From Candidatus Methanoperedens sp. (GTDB lineage: Archaea > Halobacteriota > Methanosarcinia > Methanosarcinales > Methanoperedenaceae): a DNA stretch of 64,000 bases. Shown here piece after piece: positions 37,621 through 47,338 of this stretch (the first letter of the stretch is position 1; each line of letters begins with the position of its first letter). The stretch is taken from contig VEPM01000001.1 in NCBI GenBank assembly GCA_012026795.1, positions 124,001 to 188,000 on the forward strand. Reading direction: 5' to 3'. The notes under the pieces are model-generated. The model was not told the origin of the DNA, ran no database searches, and worked only from the letters and a program-made list of their open reading frames with translations. The position numbers and the translations under genes were made by a program.

Positions 37621-37731
37621 ATGGCAAAAACCAAGCAGTACCTAATTAAAATTGTGCCTACTGTATCAAGCAATTTCGCTAAATGGTTACAACCCACAGA
37701 TGTGCGAAATCTTGGTTTAGGGAGTGAATAG
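37621..37731 (+). CDS. Possible 36-residue leader-like small ORF
   Basis: A short frame of 36 codons starts at an ATG and ends with TAG immediately before a strong ribosome site for the next gene. The product has a basic, slightly hydrophobic N-terminus ('MAKTKQYLIKIVPTV'). It may be a true small protein, a translational leader or chance. No ribosome-binding site was found for it. Confidence 0.3.
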   Translation: MAKTKQYLIKIVPTVSSNFAKWLQPTDVRNLGLGSE

Positions 37732-37742
37732 GAGGAAGGAAC

Positions 37743-37925
37743 GTGGCTAAGGAAACAAATGATATATGGGATAAGGACTTTGGAGATATTATTGTTGATA
37801 GGGAAAAAACAAAAAGGTTTTCATATAGATATAGGGGTTCTATGAGGATGTCCATGGGGCTATTTTTCTCTAACAATGAATATGATTGTTGGCGTAATGC
37901 AGTTTTATCTAAAAAATTGCCATAG
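37743..37925 (+). CDS. Small protein of unknown function (60 aa)
   Basis: A GTG start follows GGAGGAAGG at a spacing of about seven bases, one of the best ribosome sites in the window. The 60-residue product is highly charged ('DREKTKRFSYRYRGSMRMS') with one cysteine and no membrane segment. I do not recognise it. The following gene overlaps or lies very close downstream, so the two may act together. Confidence 0.55.
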   Translation: MAKETNDIWDKDFGDIIVDREKTKRFSYRYRGSMRMSMGLFFSNNEYDCWRNAVLSKKLP

Positions 37926-37950
37926 TCCACCTTTTTTAATTTCATCTTAC

Positions 37951-38604
37951 ATGGAAAACGGCGCACACATGTTCTCAGAAACTGAAGAAAGAAATCTCAA
38001 ATATATTACAGAATTGTATGGCAAAGTTAAAGAATTGATAATTTTTTGTGAGGAGAACCAAGAAGAGTTTAAAACTAACCTCCATATAGTGAAGGAATTA
38101 AGAGATGCTTTTGACCACTTAATGCGTGTTTTTGCCGTAAAGCTTGAATTGAAGGAAGGGAGGGGGAATGGATATATACAAACAAGCTTAGATAAAGTAT
38201 TGGGGCATGTATTTAGGGCAGGATATGATACATTAGATTTTGCCACAATTATTTTGAGAGATAAAATTAATAAAGAAGTATCAGATTTTTCACCTTCTGC
38301 AATACAAGCTTCAATCCCAAATTATTACTCTGAAATGCGACCCTCGATTGAATCTATGACAGCAGATATAATCAAATTAAGAAATAATAAAGACATAGCA
38401 CAACCATCTCCAGACTTATTTAGTGAGTATTTTAAAAATGTTATTAAACTACAAGAAATATTTAAACAAATAGTTATAGCCAAACCATCGTTGATAGAGT
38501 ATGCAAACAAAGAGCGGAAAAGAAAATGGAGTGATTTTTCCATACAGATTGTTGTAGGTATTATTATAGGTGCTATATTGGTTTGGGCAGGACTAAGCGG
38601 ATAA
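37951..38604 (+). CDS. Coiled-coil protein with C-terminal membrane anchor, unknown function
   Basis: The protein has about 217 residues from the ATG at 37951. A longer frame from 37876 overlaps the previous gene and a shorter one starts at 37969, so the start is unsure. It is mostly helical and charged with likely coiled-coil stretches, and ends in a single hydrophobic helix 'IVVGIIIGAILVWAGLSG'. A tail-anchored cytosolic protein is the likely topology. No family was recognised. Its base composition is AT-rich compared with the FAD enzyme that follows. Confidence 0.6.
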   Translation: MENGAHMFSETEERNLKYITELYGKVKELIIFCEENQEEFKTNLHIVKELRDAFDHLMRVFAVKLELKEGRGNGYIQTSLDKVLGHVFRAGYDTLDFATIILRDKINKEVSDFSPSAIQASIPNYYSEMRPSIESMTADIIKLRNNKDIAQPSPDLFSEYFKNVIKLQEIFKQIVIAKPSLIEYANKERKRKWSDFSIQIVVGIIIGAILVWAGLSG

Positions 38605-38649
38605 TTCCCACCGATTCACCAACCGCCTTTTCACCGGAATTATTTTACA

Positions 38650-39960
38650 ATGACTACCCAATTCTCACCAAAGCTGAAAACCGTAATTATCGGAGGAGGA
38701 CTTGCAGGTCTTGCTGCTGCATACAGGCTTGCAGGAAAAGATGAAGTAGTTATCATCGAGAAAGAACCTGAACTCGGAGGCATGGCTTCAAGCTATACTG
38801 TAAAAGGCACGGAATTTTACCATTATCATATTGAAAAATATTATCACCATATATTTGCAAGCGATAAGGAACTCATAGCCATTATTGACGAGCTGGGAAT
38901 CGGCAATAAGCTTGAATGGCTGCGCGGGACTACCGGATATTTTTTTAACGGGAAAATTTATCCCATGAATACGCCATTTGAGATTCTAAAGGCCCTGCCT
39001 TTCATGGATGTCATAAGATTGACATTGCTTGTCCTTAAAGCCAGGACCATAAAGGACAGGACTGCTTTTGATGATATCACAGCAAAAAAATGGATCATGG
39101 ACACAGCAGGCGAATCAGTATATAATAATTTTTTCGAGCCGCTGTTATCAAGTAAATTCGGGGATAATAAGGAAAAAGTATCTGCTGCCTGGCTGCTTGG
39201 ACGGGTGCAGATCCGCTCGAACAGAGGCGCAAAAGGCGAAAAGCTTGGATACATGCGCGGGGGTTTTTATGCTATTGTCGAATCAATGGCTGATGCCATT
39301 CGGGAAAAAGGTGGCAAAATAATCAATGGGAGCGTATCGGATATTGAGATAAGAGATGGTTGTGTAAGGAGCGTCGTTGCAGATGGAAAAATCATCGAAT
39401 GCGATAGGATTATTTCAACTGTAGCCCCTCATGTTCTTAAAAAAATAATTGATCCTCAGCTTCCCGGATTTGACCTGGACATAAGTTATCAGGGGACGGC
39501 CTGCGCACTTTTCGGTTTAAAGGAAAAGCTCATGGATGAAGTATATTGGCTTAATATCAAGGAGAATGTTCCTTTTGGTGCAGTGATCGAGCATACTAAT
39601 TTTATTCCGTTATCTGATTATGGCGAACATCTTGTATATGTTACTTCATACTTCCAGAACCCGGATAGTCCTCTGTGGAGTTTAAAAGATAAAGAGGTCA
39701 TTGAACTATATCTGAAAGGTCTTGAAAAGCTATTTTCCGGGTCCAGGGAAAAAGTAAAGTGGTGGCGACTTAGAAGGGATATGGATACTGCGCCTGTTTA
39801 TGAAGTCGGGTATGGGAAGAAAGTACTTCCTTATAGGACGAATATCAAAGGGCTTTATCTTGCAGGTATGTTCTCGGAAGCGAATTATCCTGAGAGGAGC
39901 ATGAATGGATCGATCATAGCAGGGTTTAAATGTGCCGATGAAGTAATAAAAGGACAATAA
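38650..39960 (+). CDS. FAD-dependent amine-oxidase/UDP-galactopyranose-mutase-like oxidoreductase
   Basis: This 436-residue flavoprotein opens with the FAD-binding Rossmann motif 'VIIGGGLAGLAAAYRL' and 'VVIIEKEPELGGMASSY', and closes with 'GLYLAGMFSEANYPERSMNGSI', the second FAD-contact region. It belongs to the broad COG1232-like class that includes protoporphyrinogen oxidase, phytoene desaturase and UDP-galactopyranose-mutase relatives. In a surface-glycan locus, a nucleotide-sugar or lipid-carrier redox role is reasonable, but the substrate is unknown. No good ribosome site precedes the ATG. Confidence 0.85.
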   Translation: MTTQFSPKLKTVIIGGGLAGLAAAYRLAGKDEVVIIEKEPELGGMASSYTVKGTEFYHYHIEKYYHHIFASDKELIAIIDELGIGNKLEWLRGTTGYFFNGKIYPMNTPFEILKALPFMDVIRLTLLVLKARTIKDRTAFDDITAKKWIMDTAGESVYNNFFEPLLSSKFGDNKEKVSAAWLLGRVQIRSNRGAKGEKLGYMRGGFYAIVESMADAIREKGGKIINGSVSDIEIRDGCVRSVVADGKIIECDRIISTVAPHVLKKIIDPQLPGFDLDISYQGTACALFGLKEKLMDEVYWLNIKENVPFGAVIEHTNFIPLSDYGEHLVYVTSYFQNPDSPLWSLKDKEVIELYLKGLEKLFSGSREKVKWWRLRRDMDTAPVYEVGYGKKVLPYRTNIKGLYLAGMFSEANYPERSMNGSIIAGFKCADEVIKGQ

Positions 39961-39970
39961 AATGATCATG

Positions 39971-40270
39971 TCAATTATTTTTACCGGACTCTTCATAAAG
40001 GATTTTTTCCTTTTCTCTCTTTAAGTCCATTTCACGGCGCACAACGGCTTTCATTGCTTCCGAGGGTTTTACGGTCACCTGTATCCTGTGCTTCCTGTCG
40101 CTCATATAGGCAGCATAACCATAGACCATATATGCAATGAATGCAGCCGGGATAACGAACAACCATCCTGCGGTAAAGGCAAGGAATGTTTCAGCCGGAT
40201 AATAATATGACGATACCATAGAGACACCCCCAAGGAAAAGGGCTGCGATGTATTTTATTCGATTATCCAT
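39971..40270 (-). CDS. Small membrane protein (about 99 aa)
   Basis: Two hydrophobic segments (about 6-25 and 30-52) are followed by a positively charged helical tail. A GTG start at 40282 is an alternative that adds four residues. It ends 11 bases from the convergent FAD gene. The family is not recognised. It is a plausible integral membrane protein of the coat locus. Confidence 0.55.
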   Translation of the reverse strand: MDNRIKYIAALFLGGVSMVSSYYYPAETFLAFTAGWLFVIPAAFIAYMVYGYAAYMSDRKHRIQVTVKPSEAMKAVVRREMDLKREKEKILYEESGKNN

Positions 40271-40644
40271 ACAAAACCACACTCATATATCCTTTTATAA
40301 TGACAATGTTAAAAGAATATTTGATTGCGGATTTAGCGGCTATGAACCTGTTGCGTCATGATCTGTATGATGTGTACTCATTGTGCCATATTCTTCGGAA
40401 TATGAACTTAATCTGCCATTATAATATCAATACAACTTGCACCTCTTTTTTAAATGACTGTATATTCTTGTTTTTTCTAATCGCTTATGCAAACTGCTAT
40501 AGTCATATATATCATTATTATGCTCATTTTATTTTAATTAAAAAATTAAATCAATAATTTTATATAGAATCATAGCATCAAAACCTGCTGGCTTCTTCAT
40601 TTAAGAGATGCGGGGAGCCTCCATTTCAACGGATAGGTGGTAAT
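40271..40644. other. Intergenic region before the subtilase gene
   Basis: AT-rich sequence with a TTTTATATAG near 40559 that may be the TATA region of the gene at 40645. An ORF at 40300-40557 has no ribosome site and an implausible composition and was not accepted. Confidence 0.4.
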
Positions 40645-43600
40645 ATGGTCTTTAATAGTCACATTTTGAGAGGGTACGCCCCGGGGATCACGGGTGGAAT
40701 AACAATGCTTGCATTGGCAGCAGTTGTGGTAGTTCTCGTTAATCCATCTGTGGCCCTGGAGCCTCCTATAATCCTTAATTCCTCGCATGATCCTTCAATT
40801 GCAATTTCACAGAATTTCAGTAATACGGCGAGTCCTGTGAGCATGAAATATAGTAAGAAATATGAACGTAAACCAGGGGAACTGCTCGTAAAGTATACCA
40901 ACAAATTATCAACAAATGATTTTAAAGACTACTACAAGTCGCAGAACATCACGCTAATAAAGAGTTATCCTGAAATTGGATATCATCTGATTCGAGTCGA
41001 TGAGTCGAAAATTGAAACTACTATTAAAGCGCTCTTCATATCTGATAAATTCGAGAGTGCGGAGCCAAATTATATAGTAAAGGCGTTAAAAAGACCAGAT
41101 GCTCCTGAATTTGATCAACTCTGGGGCCTGGATAATACAGGCCAGACCGGAGGCACACCTGATGCAGATATAGATGCACCTGAAGCATGGAACATCTCCA
41201 CCGGATCCAGGGGAGTTATTGTAGCTGTAATTGACACAGGTGTCGATTATACCCACGAGGATCTTGCAGGGAATATGTGGACAAACCCGGGGGAGATACC
41301 GGGTAATGGAATTGACGATGATCATAATGGTTTCGTGGATGATTATTATGGATGGGACTTTGCATATGATGATAATAACCCCATGGATGGAAATTATCAT
41401 GGAACACATGTCTCAGGGATCATAGGAGGAGTCGGGAACAATGGCAAAGGTGTGGCAGGTGTATCATGGAATGTCAGTATTATGGCTGTGAAATTCCTGA
41501 ATGATGAGGGTGATGGCTATGTATCAGATGCAATCGATGCAATAAATTATGCAACCCTGATGGGTGCTGATATAATGAGCAACAGCTGGGGAGGAGCAGA
41601 TTACTCATCAGCATTAGAAGCTGCTATCAAAGCTGCAGATAATGCCGGGATCCTTTTTGTGGCATCAGCGGGAAATTATGCAGCAAATACAGACGATTCT
41701 CCGGTTTATCCTGCAGGATTTGATGTTGCCAATATCATCTCAGTAGCGGCAACGGATCACAATGATAGTATCGCCGATTTTTCGAATTATGGAAATATGA
41801 CCGTCGATATCGGGGCGCCAGGTGTTGGTATTCTCAGTCCGGTACCAGGCAATGGATATGATTCATATAGTGGAACTTCAATGGCCGCACCCTATGTCTC
41901 AGGAGCGGCTGCTCTATTAAAAGCATTCAACCCGACACTAACACATTATCAAATCAAGAATATTTTAATGAATAGCGTCGATACTCTCCCCTCCCTGAAT
42001 GGAAAGACCGTGAGCGGAGGACGTTTGAATATTCATAAAGCCATTACTATTGCCCCTCCCCAGGTTAATCTCATTAAAAATCCGGGGTTTGAATCAGGAA
42101 CACTATCGTGGTCATTCTTTCCGACCGGAACCGGGAAATTCTCAGTTGTATCCCCCGGTTATGAGGGAACAAAAGCTGCCAGGCTTGCACCCGGCGAAAA
42201 TGGCACCAACATACAATTATATCAGACAAATGTGGTACTTGAACCAAAAGGAATTTATCGACTGAGCTTTGCAGCTAGTTCAACGACGGGACATGACCTG
42301 GTGATGCGATTATATCAGCATGTCCCACCATACACGGACTATGGTTTAAACCAGAATTTCGATATTGGTACGGGCTGGGAAAGATTCACAACTGAGTTTA
42401 CTGCGCCAGATTTAACAAACACAGTATATGACGGACGTTTAATTTTCTGGCTTGCCCCATTTGTAGAATCAGGGGATATATATTACATCGATGACGTTCG
42501 ATTGGAGAAGATCGGTGTTGATAACACCCCTCCGATGGTTATAAGGAATACGCCATCCGAAGAAAATGGCCTGGCAAATACTAAAATAAACGTAACTTTT
42601 AGTGAAGCGATGAACAGGGTATCTGCTCAATCTGCTATCTCAATATCTCCAGTAACCACAGGGAGCTTTAGCTGGAACGGAAATACCATGATATTTACTC
42701 CTGATCCAATTCTTATCAATAGCACAATCTACACAGTTACAGTGGGAACAGGCGCTAAGGACATAGCAGGTAATAATCTGCAATCCTCGTTTAGCTGGCA
42801 ATTCAGCACCGGTCTTACACATAACATCAACAAGGGAATAAATTATTCCAGTATTCAGGCTGCTATTGATGCTGCCAGTCCCGGAGATGAGATACTTGTA
42901 GACCGGGGTATTTATTGGGAGAATATAATTATTACAAGGCAGCTAATCCTGCGCGGGGAGAGTAATCTGACTACTATAATCCGGGGGAATGGCAAAGGGA
43001 ATGTCGTAGAAGTGGAAGGTAAAGGAGTGATTATCGAAGGGTTCAGGATACAGAACGGTTCAAATGGGATATATGTAAATTCAAGCGACAATGTGATTTC
43101 AAATAATGTTATAACAAATATGCATGGCATAAATGGAACAGATAATAAGGACGATTCCGGAGTGGGTGGAAATGGAGGTCTTTCTTCCGGAATCTATATA
43201 TCAAGGTATATTAACAACACTATCTCAGGCAATACTCTCAGCAATATTACAGGGGGAATAGGAGGAGCAGGTGGATCTTATGGTTCAGGGGGAGCCGGTG
43301 GTCCCTCCTCCGGCATTTATCTGTCCGGTTCTACAAAAAACATCCTGACAGGCAATACGATTAGCAATATTGTTGGGGGAACGGGAGGAACTGGTACGGA
43401 CTCTGGTGATGGCGGCTCTGGCGGTCTATCATCAGGTGTCTATCTTTCTAATTCCACAAACAACGCTCTTGCAGGAAATATAATAAGCAGTATATCCGGA
43501 GGAGAGGGAGGGGAAGGAGGCTGGTATTTAATAGATTATCGGGCTTATGGCGGCGGGAACGGGGGTTCCGGAGGTATTTCCTCAGGCATATATGTCTCCG

Positions 43601-45978
43601 ATTCTCCAGATAATTCCCTCACCGGGAATATGGTCAGCTACATATCAGGAGGGGCCGGGGGAACCGGAGGATATGGTAGTTCCGGCGGCAGTGGTGGTTT
43701 TTCCTCAGGTACCTCTCTTATGGGTTCTCAAAACAATATTGTCAAAGGCAACAGCATCAACAACATAAAAGGAGGGGGTGGAGGAAACGGCGGAATTGAT
43801 GTTGAACACGGCGGTGGCCCTGGTAGCAATGGAGGGATATCTTCAGGTATCTACCTCTCCGGTTCCTCAAACAACAACCTCAAAAGTAATATTATAGGCA
43901 ATTTGACAGGAGGGATGGGAGGAAACGGTGGAATTTATTGTGGTTCAGGCGGCAATGGGGGTATCACAGCAGGTATATATATTTCATATTCAACAAATAA
44001 CATTATCATAGGAAACACTGTCAATTATACCACAGGAGGCACTGGCGGAGCAGCGGGGTACGATGAGTACATAAATTGCGGCTCAGGTGGTTCAGGCGTT
44101 TCCTCCTCCGGGATTTATCTTACCGGTTCTACAAGCAATACACTTAGCCGCAATATTTTATCGGACAGCAACTATGGGCTTTCTCTTGACTTATCCAGCA
44201 ACAATACAATATACGACAACATATTCATCAATAATAATGATGTCCAATCCTATGGTTCAAACGTAAACATATGGAACATTACCGGGCGACCAGGCACCAA
44301 TATCATCGGCGGCAACAATCTCGGCGGGAACTTCTGGGCAAATCCATCGGGTAAGGGTTTTGGCCGGACATGTAATGATATTGATAAAGACGGGATTTGT
44401 GACTTGCCCTATGTTCTTGATGCGAACAATACAGATTATCTGCCGCTTGCATATAAGTCCCTGCCAAGAAATATTACATCCTGCACAATAATTTCGTCGT
44501 CCGGGGAATTTACACTCAATAATAGCATACTTAGCAGCGGTGCTTCAAATTGCATTAGCATAACCGCAAGTAATGTAGTCCTTGACGGGGCAGGCCATAC
44601 TATAGATGGCATAGATGCAGAAGGGACCTCCGGGATCTATGTTTATAACTCTTCAAAAATTATTACAAATGTTACGGTAAAAAATATCAGGGTTACAGAC
44701 TGGTCTAATGGTATTTATTATATAAATTCCAAAGATGGAATAATAATAAACAACTCTGCAAATTCGAATAGCAACGGAATACTCCTGAAATCTTCAAGCA
44801 TTAACAACGTAACAGGCAACAATATCTCGAATAGTACTAACATCGGGATTAATGTTTATGAAAATTCGAATAATAATACTATCAGCAGCAATAAAGTCAA
44901 TAACAGCAGGTCCGGCATATTTTTCTTATATGCGTTTAACACCACGGCTTCCAATAACATAATGGAGAATAACAGTTTTAACTTTGGAGTAGGCGGGGAT
45001 CTGCAATCTTATTTTGATGGTAATAATATAGATACTTCGAATCTCGCTAATGGAAGACCTATTTATTACATCAAATATGGAAAAAACACTATCTATGATG
45101 GTTCAACGAAGGCAGGCACTTTCTTCTGTATTTTATGTAATAATGTGACTGTCAGGGACCTGGAAATGCATAATATGGATAAAGGAGTATATTTCCTGTC
45201 AACAATCAACTCCCGGATTCAAAATATCACAGTTAAAGAAAGCGGATGGGGCGTTTTCCTGAGAAATTCTGCGAATAATATTATACAGGATAGCGAATTT
45301 TCAAACAATAATATATATGATTATTCTGAAAAAGGAGTGTCAATATATTCTTCTGATAGTAATATATTAACAAATAACACTTTTATTTCAAATAATTACG
45401 GGATAGAGTTCTCTTCTTCCAATAAAAACACTATCTATAACAACTATTTCAATAATATTAATAATTTGCTTTTCAGGGGAACGAACAATAACATCTGGAA
45501 TATCACTAAGAAATCAGGTAAGAATATAATTGGCGGATCATATATAGGTGGGAACTTCTGGGGAAATCCAGGCGGTACAGGGTTCAGCCAGGTCTGTCCG
45601 GATAGTAATAATGATGGATTATGCAATTTAAAATATTCACCAGGTAGTAACAATAATGACTACCTGCCGTTAAAATTTAAAGCTGTTACAGGGATTACAG
45701 TTAACTCTCCTAAAGGCGGCGAGAACTGGACCAGAGGCACTGCTCAGACCATAAGCTGGAATAATGCAGGCAATCCTGGATCGTATGTAAAGATCGAACT
45801 CCTGAAGTCAGGTACTCTGAGCAGAACGATTGTGGCAAGCACCCTGAATGACGGTTCCCATAGCTGGATAATACCAGCAACCCAGCCCGCAGGAAATGAC
45901 TATAAGATCAGGATTACCAGCAAGAGTAATCCGGCGTATGCTAATTCCAGCAAAAGCAACTTCAATATCAGCAGTTAA
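40645..45978 (+). CDS. Secreted subtilisin-like protease with CBM, Big_5 and Gly-decorated beta-helix
   Basis: This 1777-residue exported protein has a hydrophobic signal (about 16-37) and a pro-region resembling an I9 inhibitor domain (about 65-150). The S8 protease domain has triad Asp197 ('VIDTG'), His252 ('HGTHVSG') and Ser412 ('GTSMAAP'), with oxyanion Asn344 ('ASAGN'), so it should be active. Then come a CBM4_9-like module (about 470-629), a Big_5 domain (628-728), and two NosD-type parallel beta-helix sections (about 735-1270 and 1280-1675), each closed by a 'GGNFW' motif. A Kre9/KNH-like C-terminal domain follows (about 1682-1777). Eight Gly-rich inserts sit in the first helix. It probably acts on surface proteins or matrix. 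There is no membrane anchor. Confidence 0.9.
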   Translation: MVFNSHILRGYAPGITGGITMLALAAVVVVLVNPSVALEPPIILNSSHDPSIAISQNFSNTASPVSMKYSKKYERKPGELLVKYTNKLSTNDFKDYYKSQNITLIKSYPEIGYHLIRVDESKIETTIKALFISDKFESAEPNYIVKALKRPDAPEFDQLWGLDNTGQTGGTPDADIDAPEAWNISTGSRGVIVAVIDTGVDYTHEDLAGNMWTNPGEIPGNGIDDDHNGFVDDYYGWDFAYDDNNPMDGNYHGTHVSGIIGGVGNNGKGVAGVSWNVSIMAVKFLNDEGDGYVSDAIDAINYATLMGADIMSNSWGGADYSSALEAAIKAADNAGILFVASAGNYAANTDDSPVYPAGFDVANIISVAATDHNDSIADFSNYGNMTVDIGAPGVGILSPVPGNGYDSYSGTSMAAPYVSGAAALLKAFNPTLTHYQIKNILMNSVDTLPSLNGKTVSGGRLNIHKAITIAPPQVNLIKNPGFESGTLSWSFFPTGTGKFSVVSPGYEGTKAARLAPGENGTNIQLYQTNVVLEPKGIYRLSFAASSTTGHDLVMRLYQHVPPYTDYGLNQNFDIGTGWERFTTEFTAPDLTNTVYDGRLIFWLAPFVESGDIYYIDDVRLEKIGVDNTPPMVIRNTPSEENGLANTKINVTFSEAMNRVSAQSAISISPVTTGSFSWNGNTMIFTPDPILINSTIYTVTVGTGAKDIAGNNLQSSFSWQFSTGLTHNINKGINYSSIQAAIDAASPGDEILVDRGIYWENIIITRQLILRGESNLTTIIRGNGKGNVVEVEGKGVIIEGFRIQNGSNGIYVNSSDNVISNNVITNMHGINGTDNKDDSGVGGNGGLSSGIYISRYINNTISGNTLSNITGGIGGAGGSYGSGGAGGPSSGIYLSGSTKNILTGNTISNIVGGTGGTGTDSGDGGSGGLSSGVYLSNSTNNALAGNIISSISGGEGGEGGWYLIDYRAYGGGNGGSGGISSGIYVSDSPDNSLTGNMVSYISGGAGGTGGYGSSGGSGGFSSGTSLMGSQNNIVKGNSINNIKGGGGGNGGIDVEHGGGPGSNGGISSGIYLSGSSNNNLKSNIIGNLTGGMGGNGGIYCGSGGNGGITAGIYISYSTNNIIIGNTVNYTTGGTGGAAGYDEYINCGSGGSGVSSSGIYLTGSTSNTLSRNILSDSNYGLSLDLSSNNTIYDNIFINNNDVQSYGSNVNIWNITGRPGTNIIGGNNLGGNFWANPSGKGFGRTCNDIDKDGICDLPYVLDANNTDYLPLAYKSLPRNITSCTIISSSGEFTLNNSILSSGASNCISITASNVVLDGAGHTIDGIDAEGTSGIYVYNSSKIITNVTVKNIRVTDWSNGIYYINSKDGIIINNSANSNSNGILLKSSSINNVTGNNISNSTNIGINVYENSNNNTISSNKVNNSRSGIFFLYAFNTTASNNIMENNSFNFGVGGDLQSYFDGNNIDTSNLANGRPIYYIKYGKNTIYDGSTKAGTFFCILCNNVTVRDLEMHNMDKGVYFLSTINSRIQNITVKESGWGVFLRNSANNIIQDSEFSNNNIYDYSEKGVSIYSSDSNILTNNTFISNNYGIEFSSSNKNTIYNNYFNNINNLLFRGTNNNIWNITKKSGKNIIGGSYIGGNFWGNPGGTGFSQVCPDSNNDGLCNLKYSPGSNNNDYLPLKFKAVTGITVNSPKGGENWTRGTAQTISWNNAGNPGSYVKIELLKSGTLSRTIVASTLNDGSHSWIIPATQPAGNDYKIRITSKSNPAYANSSKSNFNISS
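43141..44139 (+). repeat. Tandem beta-helix repeats with glycine-rich inserts in the subtilase
   Basis: Eight units of about 45-55 residues each contain 'SSGIYLSGSTNN'-type coils separated by inserts of the form 'GGxGGxGG'. The units are similar but not identical in DNA. They are part of the coding sequence and not a CRISPR array. Confidence 0.8.
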
Positions 45979-46069
45979 GCCCTGGAAAATGTGAAACAAA
46001 AGCATGGCAGGGGCAAAAAAGATAAGCTTTGGCACTAAGTATAACCTGTAGAAAAGGAGTGACAATAAA

Positions 46070-46912
46070 ATGAACCGGAAGATTGAAAACATATTGGAAG
46101 GCAAACCAACACTGGAAGGCGCAGGAGTTCATCTTAAAAGGGCATTTGGTTTCAATGAAGTGCCTTTATTGGACCCTTTCCTGCTTCTTGATGATTTCCA
46201 TTCGGACAACCCCGCTGATTATATTGCAGGATTTCCCTGGCATCCGCATCGCGGTATTGAAACAGTGACCTATATGCTGCAAGGCAGGGTGGAACATGGT
46301 GACAGCATGGGAAATGAAGGTGTGATCCTGCCAGGCGATGTGCAATGGATGACTGCGGGAAGCGGAATAACCCACCAGGAAATGCCAAAGGGAGATAATG
46401 GGCATATGTGGGGTTTCCAGTTATGGGTGAATCTTCCATCCACTCATAAAATGATGAAACCAAGGTACAGGGAAGTAAAAAAATCACAGATACCGGAAGT
46501 CACGACAGATAAGAACGTTATTGTGAGAATAATTTGCGGGGAATTCGGGAATACAAAAGGACCAGTACGGGATATTGTGGTCGATCCTGAGTATCTTGAT
46601 ATTACGATTGCTCCGGGTGCGGAATTTGAACATGGTATCAAGAAAGGGTACAGAGCATTTGCTTATGTGATCGAAGGAAGCGGTTTTTTTGATGAGGATA
46701 AGAAAAAACCAGTCGGCATCGAACATCTGGTAATTTTCAAGGATGGGGATAATGTGAAAATTACAGCAGGTAATAAAAGTCTGCGTTTCCTCCTTGTATC
46801 CGGAAAACCTATTGGCGAGCCTGTAGCATGGGCCGGACCTATTGTTATGAATACACAGAAAGAACTGTATATAGCTTTTGAGGAATACCGCAATGGTACG
46901 TTTATCAAATAA
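46070..46912 (+). CDS. Pirin family protein
   Basis: This 280-residue bicupin has the metal ligands His58 and His60 in 'WHPHRGIETVTYMLQGRVEH', then His102 and Glu104 in 'GSGITHQEMP', so the N-terminal cupin iron site is intact. A C-terminal cupin follows ('RAFAYVIEGSG'). Pirins are cytosolic redox-responsive or quercetinase-like proteins. AAAGGAGTGA stands just before the ATG. It is a single gene in its own unit between two giant surface genes and shows no obvious link to them. Confidence 0.93.
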   Translation: MNRKIENILEGKPTLEGAGVHLKRAFGFNEVPLLDPFLLLDDFHSDNPADYIAGFPWHPHRGIETVTYMLQGRVEHGDSMGNEGVILPGDVQWMTAGSGITHQEMPKGDNGHMWGFQLWVNLPSTHKMMKPRYREVKKSQIPEVTTDKNVIVRIICGEFGNTKGPVRDIVVDPEYLDITIAPGAEFEHGIKKGYRAFAYVIEGSGFFDEDKKKPVGIEHLVIFKDGDNVKITAGNKSLRFLLVSGKPIGEPVAWAGPIVMNTQKELYIAFEEYRNGTFIK

Positions 46913-47338
46913 TTTAGTCTTTCGAAACTGGTAATATTTTAGATTTTAAACAACACTTCTCGAAACAAACAATTTCACAGAATTTTTTGCCGTAAATCAT
47001 TGCAACTGTCAAATGTCAAGTTTCTCGTTTCACTAAGAGCATGTCTGAATATTTATTCTGGACAGGATTTACAGGATGGGCCGGATTAATTTCCATCCTG
47101 TAAATCCTGTAATCCTGTCCAAAAATGCATCTGAACACTCACTCAGAACCAATTATGTTCATCGAATCGGTGTGAAAACCAAGTGAAATTCAAATTTTGG
47201 TCACATTATAAAATTTTTATCTTGCTTAAGAAAGTATATATATCATCATAACCATGATAATCCAAATGTAAATTTTGTGGGTAGCCCACGAAATTTATAA
47301 TTATGGTGTTATTTAATAATACGGAGGAAATGGTATTA
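46913..47338. other. Intergenic region with hairpin repeat and promoter of the large surface gene
   Basis: The stretch contains the palindrome described separately and AT-rich TATA-like elements (TTATAAAAT near 47206, TATATATAT near 47235). A GGAGG at 47323-47327 serves the ATG at 47339. A CATAACCATGATAAT sequence at 47247-47261 recurs with one mismatch upstream of the gene at 57980. No ORF was accepted. Confidence 0.5.
47059..47121. repeat. Long inverted repeat (TGGACAGGATTTACAGGAT type)
   Basis: The left arm at 47059-47077 pairs with most of the right arm at 47095-47121, which carries the inverse copy plus an extra ATCCTGT step. This sequence type is a widespread intergenic repeat in many bacteria and archaea. 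The hairpin could mark a REP or MITE-like element, or act as a terminator for the pirin gene. Confidence 0.6.

Noticed and set aside
37418-37627. A minus-strand 69-residue frame after the C-methyltransferase gene
   Set aside because: It is AT-rich, has no ribosome site, and reads through promoter-like repeats.
40300-40557. An 85-residue plus-strand frame in the gap before the subtilase
   Set aside because: It has no ribosome-binding site, unusual composition rich in Cys, His and Tyr, and no recognisable domain.
43141-44139. Possible CRISPR array or satellite
   Set aside because: The units lie inside an open reading frame, vary in length and sequence, and encode beta-helix coils.
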